Below, piece after piece: positions 8,907 through 10,000 of a stretch of DNA of 10,000 nucleotides. The notes under the pieces are model-generated. The model saw nothing but the letters and a program-made list of their open reading frames with translations. It ran no database searches and was not told the DNA's origin. The DNA lies in contig JAIWNN010000009.1 in NCBI GenBank assembly GCA_020216805.1, positions 1-10,000 of the forward strand, written 5' to 3'. The stretch is from Desulfarculus sp. (GTDB taxonomy: Bacteria; Desulfobacterota; Desulfarculia; Desulfarculales; Desulfarculaceae). Each line of letters starts with the position of its first letter. Positions within the stretch are counted from its first letter, which is position 1. The position numbers and the translations under genes are program-made.

Positions 8907-9524
8907 CTACCCTTCCCTCGCCAGGGCCAGGCCTTGGCGCAAGGCGGCGTGATTGAGGGTCAGCTTGGGGGTGGGAAAGAGATCACCCAGGGCGGCGTCG
9001 ATCTGCTCGGGGGTCAGGGGCACCAAGCCGGTGGCCAACAGCGCGCCCAGCATGACGAGGTTGGCCAGGATGGGGTTGCCCAGTTGGCTGGCGGCGGCGG
9101 TGGCGGGCAGCCAGTAGAGGCGTCCGCAGAGTCCGGCCAGGGTGTTCTTCAGCTCCTCGGGCGTGGGGTAGCGTTCCTGGCCGGCCAGCACCCCCAGGGG
9201 CGGCAGGGGCCGGTCGTTGGTGATGACCGTGACTCCGGGGTGGCCGTAGGTGGGCAGGACCCGCAGGGCCTCCAGGGGTTCCAGGCTGACGATGGCGTCG
9301 GCCCGGTTCTCGGGGATCAGCGGCCCCAGGGTGCCGGAGGCGCTGACCCGCACCTGGGAGAGCACCGCGCCGCCGCGCTGGGACAGGCCGTAGGTCTCGC
9401 CCACGGTGACCGAGTAGCCCGCGGCCAGGAAGGCCCGGCCCAAAACCTGGCTCATGAGCACGTTGCCCTGGCCGCCCACGCCGGTGATGACGATGCCCAG
9501 GGGATCGTTGCTGAGCGCCTTCAT
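8907..9524 (-). CDS. iorB: Indolepyruvate:ferredoxin oxidoreductase, beta subunit
   Basis: The smaller subunit of the enzyme that oxidatively decarboxylates indolepyruvate and other aryl-2-oxoacids to aryl-acetyl-CoA, reducing ferredoxin, in anaerobic amino acid breakdown. It is a 205-aa single 2-oxoacid:acceptor oxidoreductase gamma-type domain, near the usual 190-210. GVGGQG is at residues 15-20, YGLSQRGGAVLSQVR at 45-59 and GNPILANLVMLGALLATG at 149-166. The ATG (9524-9522) overlaps the iorA stop as ATGA, indicating translational coupling, and a GGGGGAGG ribosome-binding site lies just upstream inside iorA. An in-frame start 23 codons earlier is rejected because it would add a Gly/Arg-rich tail with no family match. 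Other gamma-type oxidoreductase subunits look alike, but the adjacent iorA-type ferredoxin domain fixes the identity. Confidence 0.93.
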   Translation of the reverse strand: MKALSNDPLGIVITGVGGQGNVLMSQVLGRAFLAAGYSVTVGETYGLSQRGGAVLSQVRVSASGTLGPLIPENRADAIVSLEPLEALRVLPTYGHPGVTVITNDRPLPPLGVLAGQERYPTPEELKNTLAGLCGRLYWLPATAAASQLGNPILANLVMLGALLATGLVPLTPEQIDAALGDLFPTPKLTLNHAALRQGLALAREG

Positions 9525-10000
9525 GCCGCCGCCTCCCCCTCGCCCTCGGCCAGGATGGCTCCGGCCGGGCAGATCTGCCGGCAGACCCCGCAACCCACGC
9601 AGACCACCTCGTCGATGGCCGCGCGGCCGGACTTTTCGTCATAATAGAGCCCCGGACAGCGGAAGACCCGGCTGCAGAAGCGGTTGCATCCGCAGGCCTC
9701 GCCCCGGCACTTGGCGGGATCGATGCGCATTTTGTAGGGGTGCCCGCCGCGCCGGCCTTGGACCAGGGCGCAGACCCGGCGCAGGATCAGGACCTTGAGC
9801 CCGCCCTGGCGCACCGCGTTGTAGATCGCGGCCTGGGTGGCCTCCAGGTCGTAGGGGTCGGCCACCTCCACCGTGAGGCCCAGGCCGCGACAGACTTGTT
9901 CCAGTTCCACCGCCTGGCCGGCCTGACCGCTGGCGGTTAGGCCGGTGCCGGGGTGGGGTTGGAACCCGGTCATGGCGGTGGCCGAGTTGTCCAGGATTAT
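9521..10000 (-). CDS. iorA: Indolepyruvate:ferredoxin oxidoreductase, alpha subunit, C-terminal part
   Basis: Partial gene: 159 C-terminal residues are visible and the frame runs open past base 10000; the full protein is usually 600-650 aa. The fragment begins in the thiamine-diphosphate-binding domain (DNSATAMTGFQPHPGTG, residues 4-20). It then carries the C-terminal ferredoxin domain for two [4Fe-4S] clusters. Cluster two is canonical: C134-x2-C137-x2-C140-x3-C144-P. The first is unusual, with cysteines at 98, 103, 105, 109 and 115 (CRGEACGCNRFCSRVFRCP) in place of CxxCxxC...CP. A short acidic/alanine tail (EGEGEAAA) ends the protein. The stop codon overlaps the iorB start by 4 nt. The promoter and most of the catalytic domain lie outside the window. 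Confidence 0.93.
   Translation of the reverse strand: MILDNSATAMTGFQPHPGTGLTASGQAGQAVELEQVCRGLGLTVEVADPYDLEATQAAIYNAVRQGGLKVLILRRVCALVQGRRGGHPYKMRIDPAKCRGEACGCNRFCSRVFRCPGLYYDEKSGRAAIDEVVCVGCGVCRQICPAGAILAEGEGEAAA

Overview
The window comes from a GC-rich bacterial chromosome whose gene content points to an anaerobe, most likely a Desulfobacterota (deltaproteobacterial) sulfate reducer or syntroph. The reasons are split-subunit methylmalonyl-CoA mutase, a free-standing biotin carrier beside an MmdA-type carboxyltransferase, indolepyruvate:ferredoxin oxidoreductase, a LysM lipoprotein of the kind common in that group, and a DRE-TIM (LeuA/citrate-synthase-like) enzyme. The taxonomic call is inference from gene content only.

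Layout. (1) 1-1429, + strand: 3' four-fifths of aspS, ending in a short hairpin plus T-tract. (2) 1458-2175, + strand: a good sigma70-type promoter, a leader of about 130 nt, a 149-aa LysM lipoprotein and a strong hairpin terminator. (3) 2252-4179, + strand: a palindrome and AT-rich element, then a 613-aa DRE-TIM enzyme fused to a C-terminal Cache sensor-like domain. (4) 4254-4653, + strand: a TTGACA-17-TATGCT promoter, a 70-aa biotin carrier with a TTG start, and a strong terminator. (5) 4724-8821, + strand: carboxyltransferase (MmdA/PccB family), methylmalonyl-CoA mutase large subunit and the separate B12-binding small subunit. (6) 8907-10000, - strand: iorB and the 3' end of iorA, convergent with the previous block.

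How the genes work together. Carboxyltransferase, biotin carrier and the two mutase subunits form the methylmalonyl-CoA branch: methylmalonyl-CoA to or from propionyl-CoA plus carboxybiotin, and succinyl-CoA to or from methylmalonyl-CoA. No biotin carboxylase and no membrane decarboxylase subunit is visible. The carboxyl group could therefore be passed to another acceptor (transcarboxylase-like) or be loaded by a subunit encoded elsewhere. The DRE-TIM/Cache enzyme next door either supplies or drains central metabolites (a citrate-type Claisen synthase is my best guess) or acts as a divergent partner of the carboxyl transfer. IorAB oxidises aryl-2-oxoacids from amino acids to acyl-CoA with ferredoxin.

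The least ordinary items are the enzyme-Cache fusion, three copies of a covarying palindromic repeat bracketing the small mutase gene, and a pair of mutually exclusive hairpins after the lipoprotein gene. I found no CRISPR array, IS element, tRNA or rRNA.
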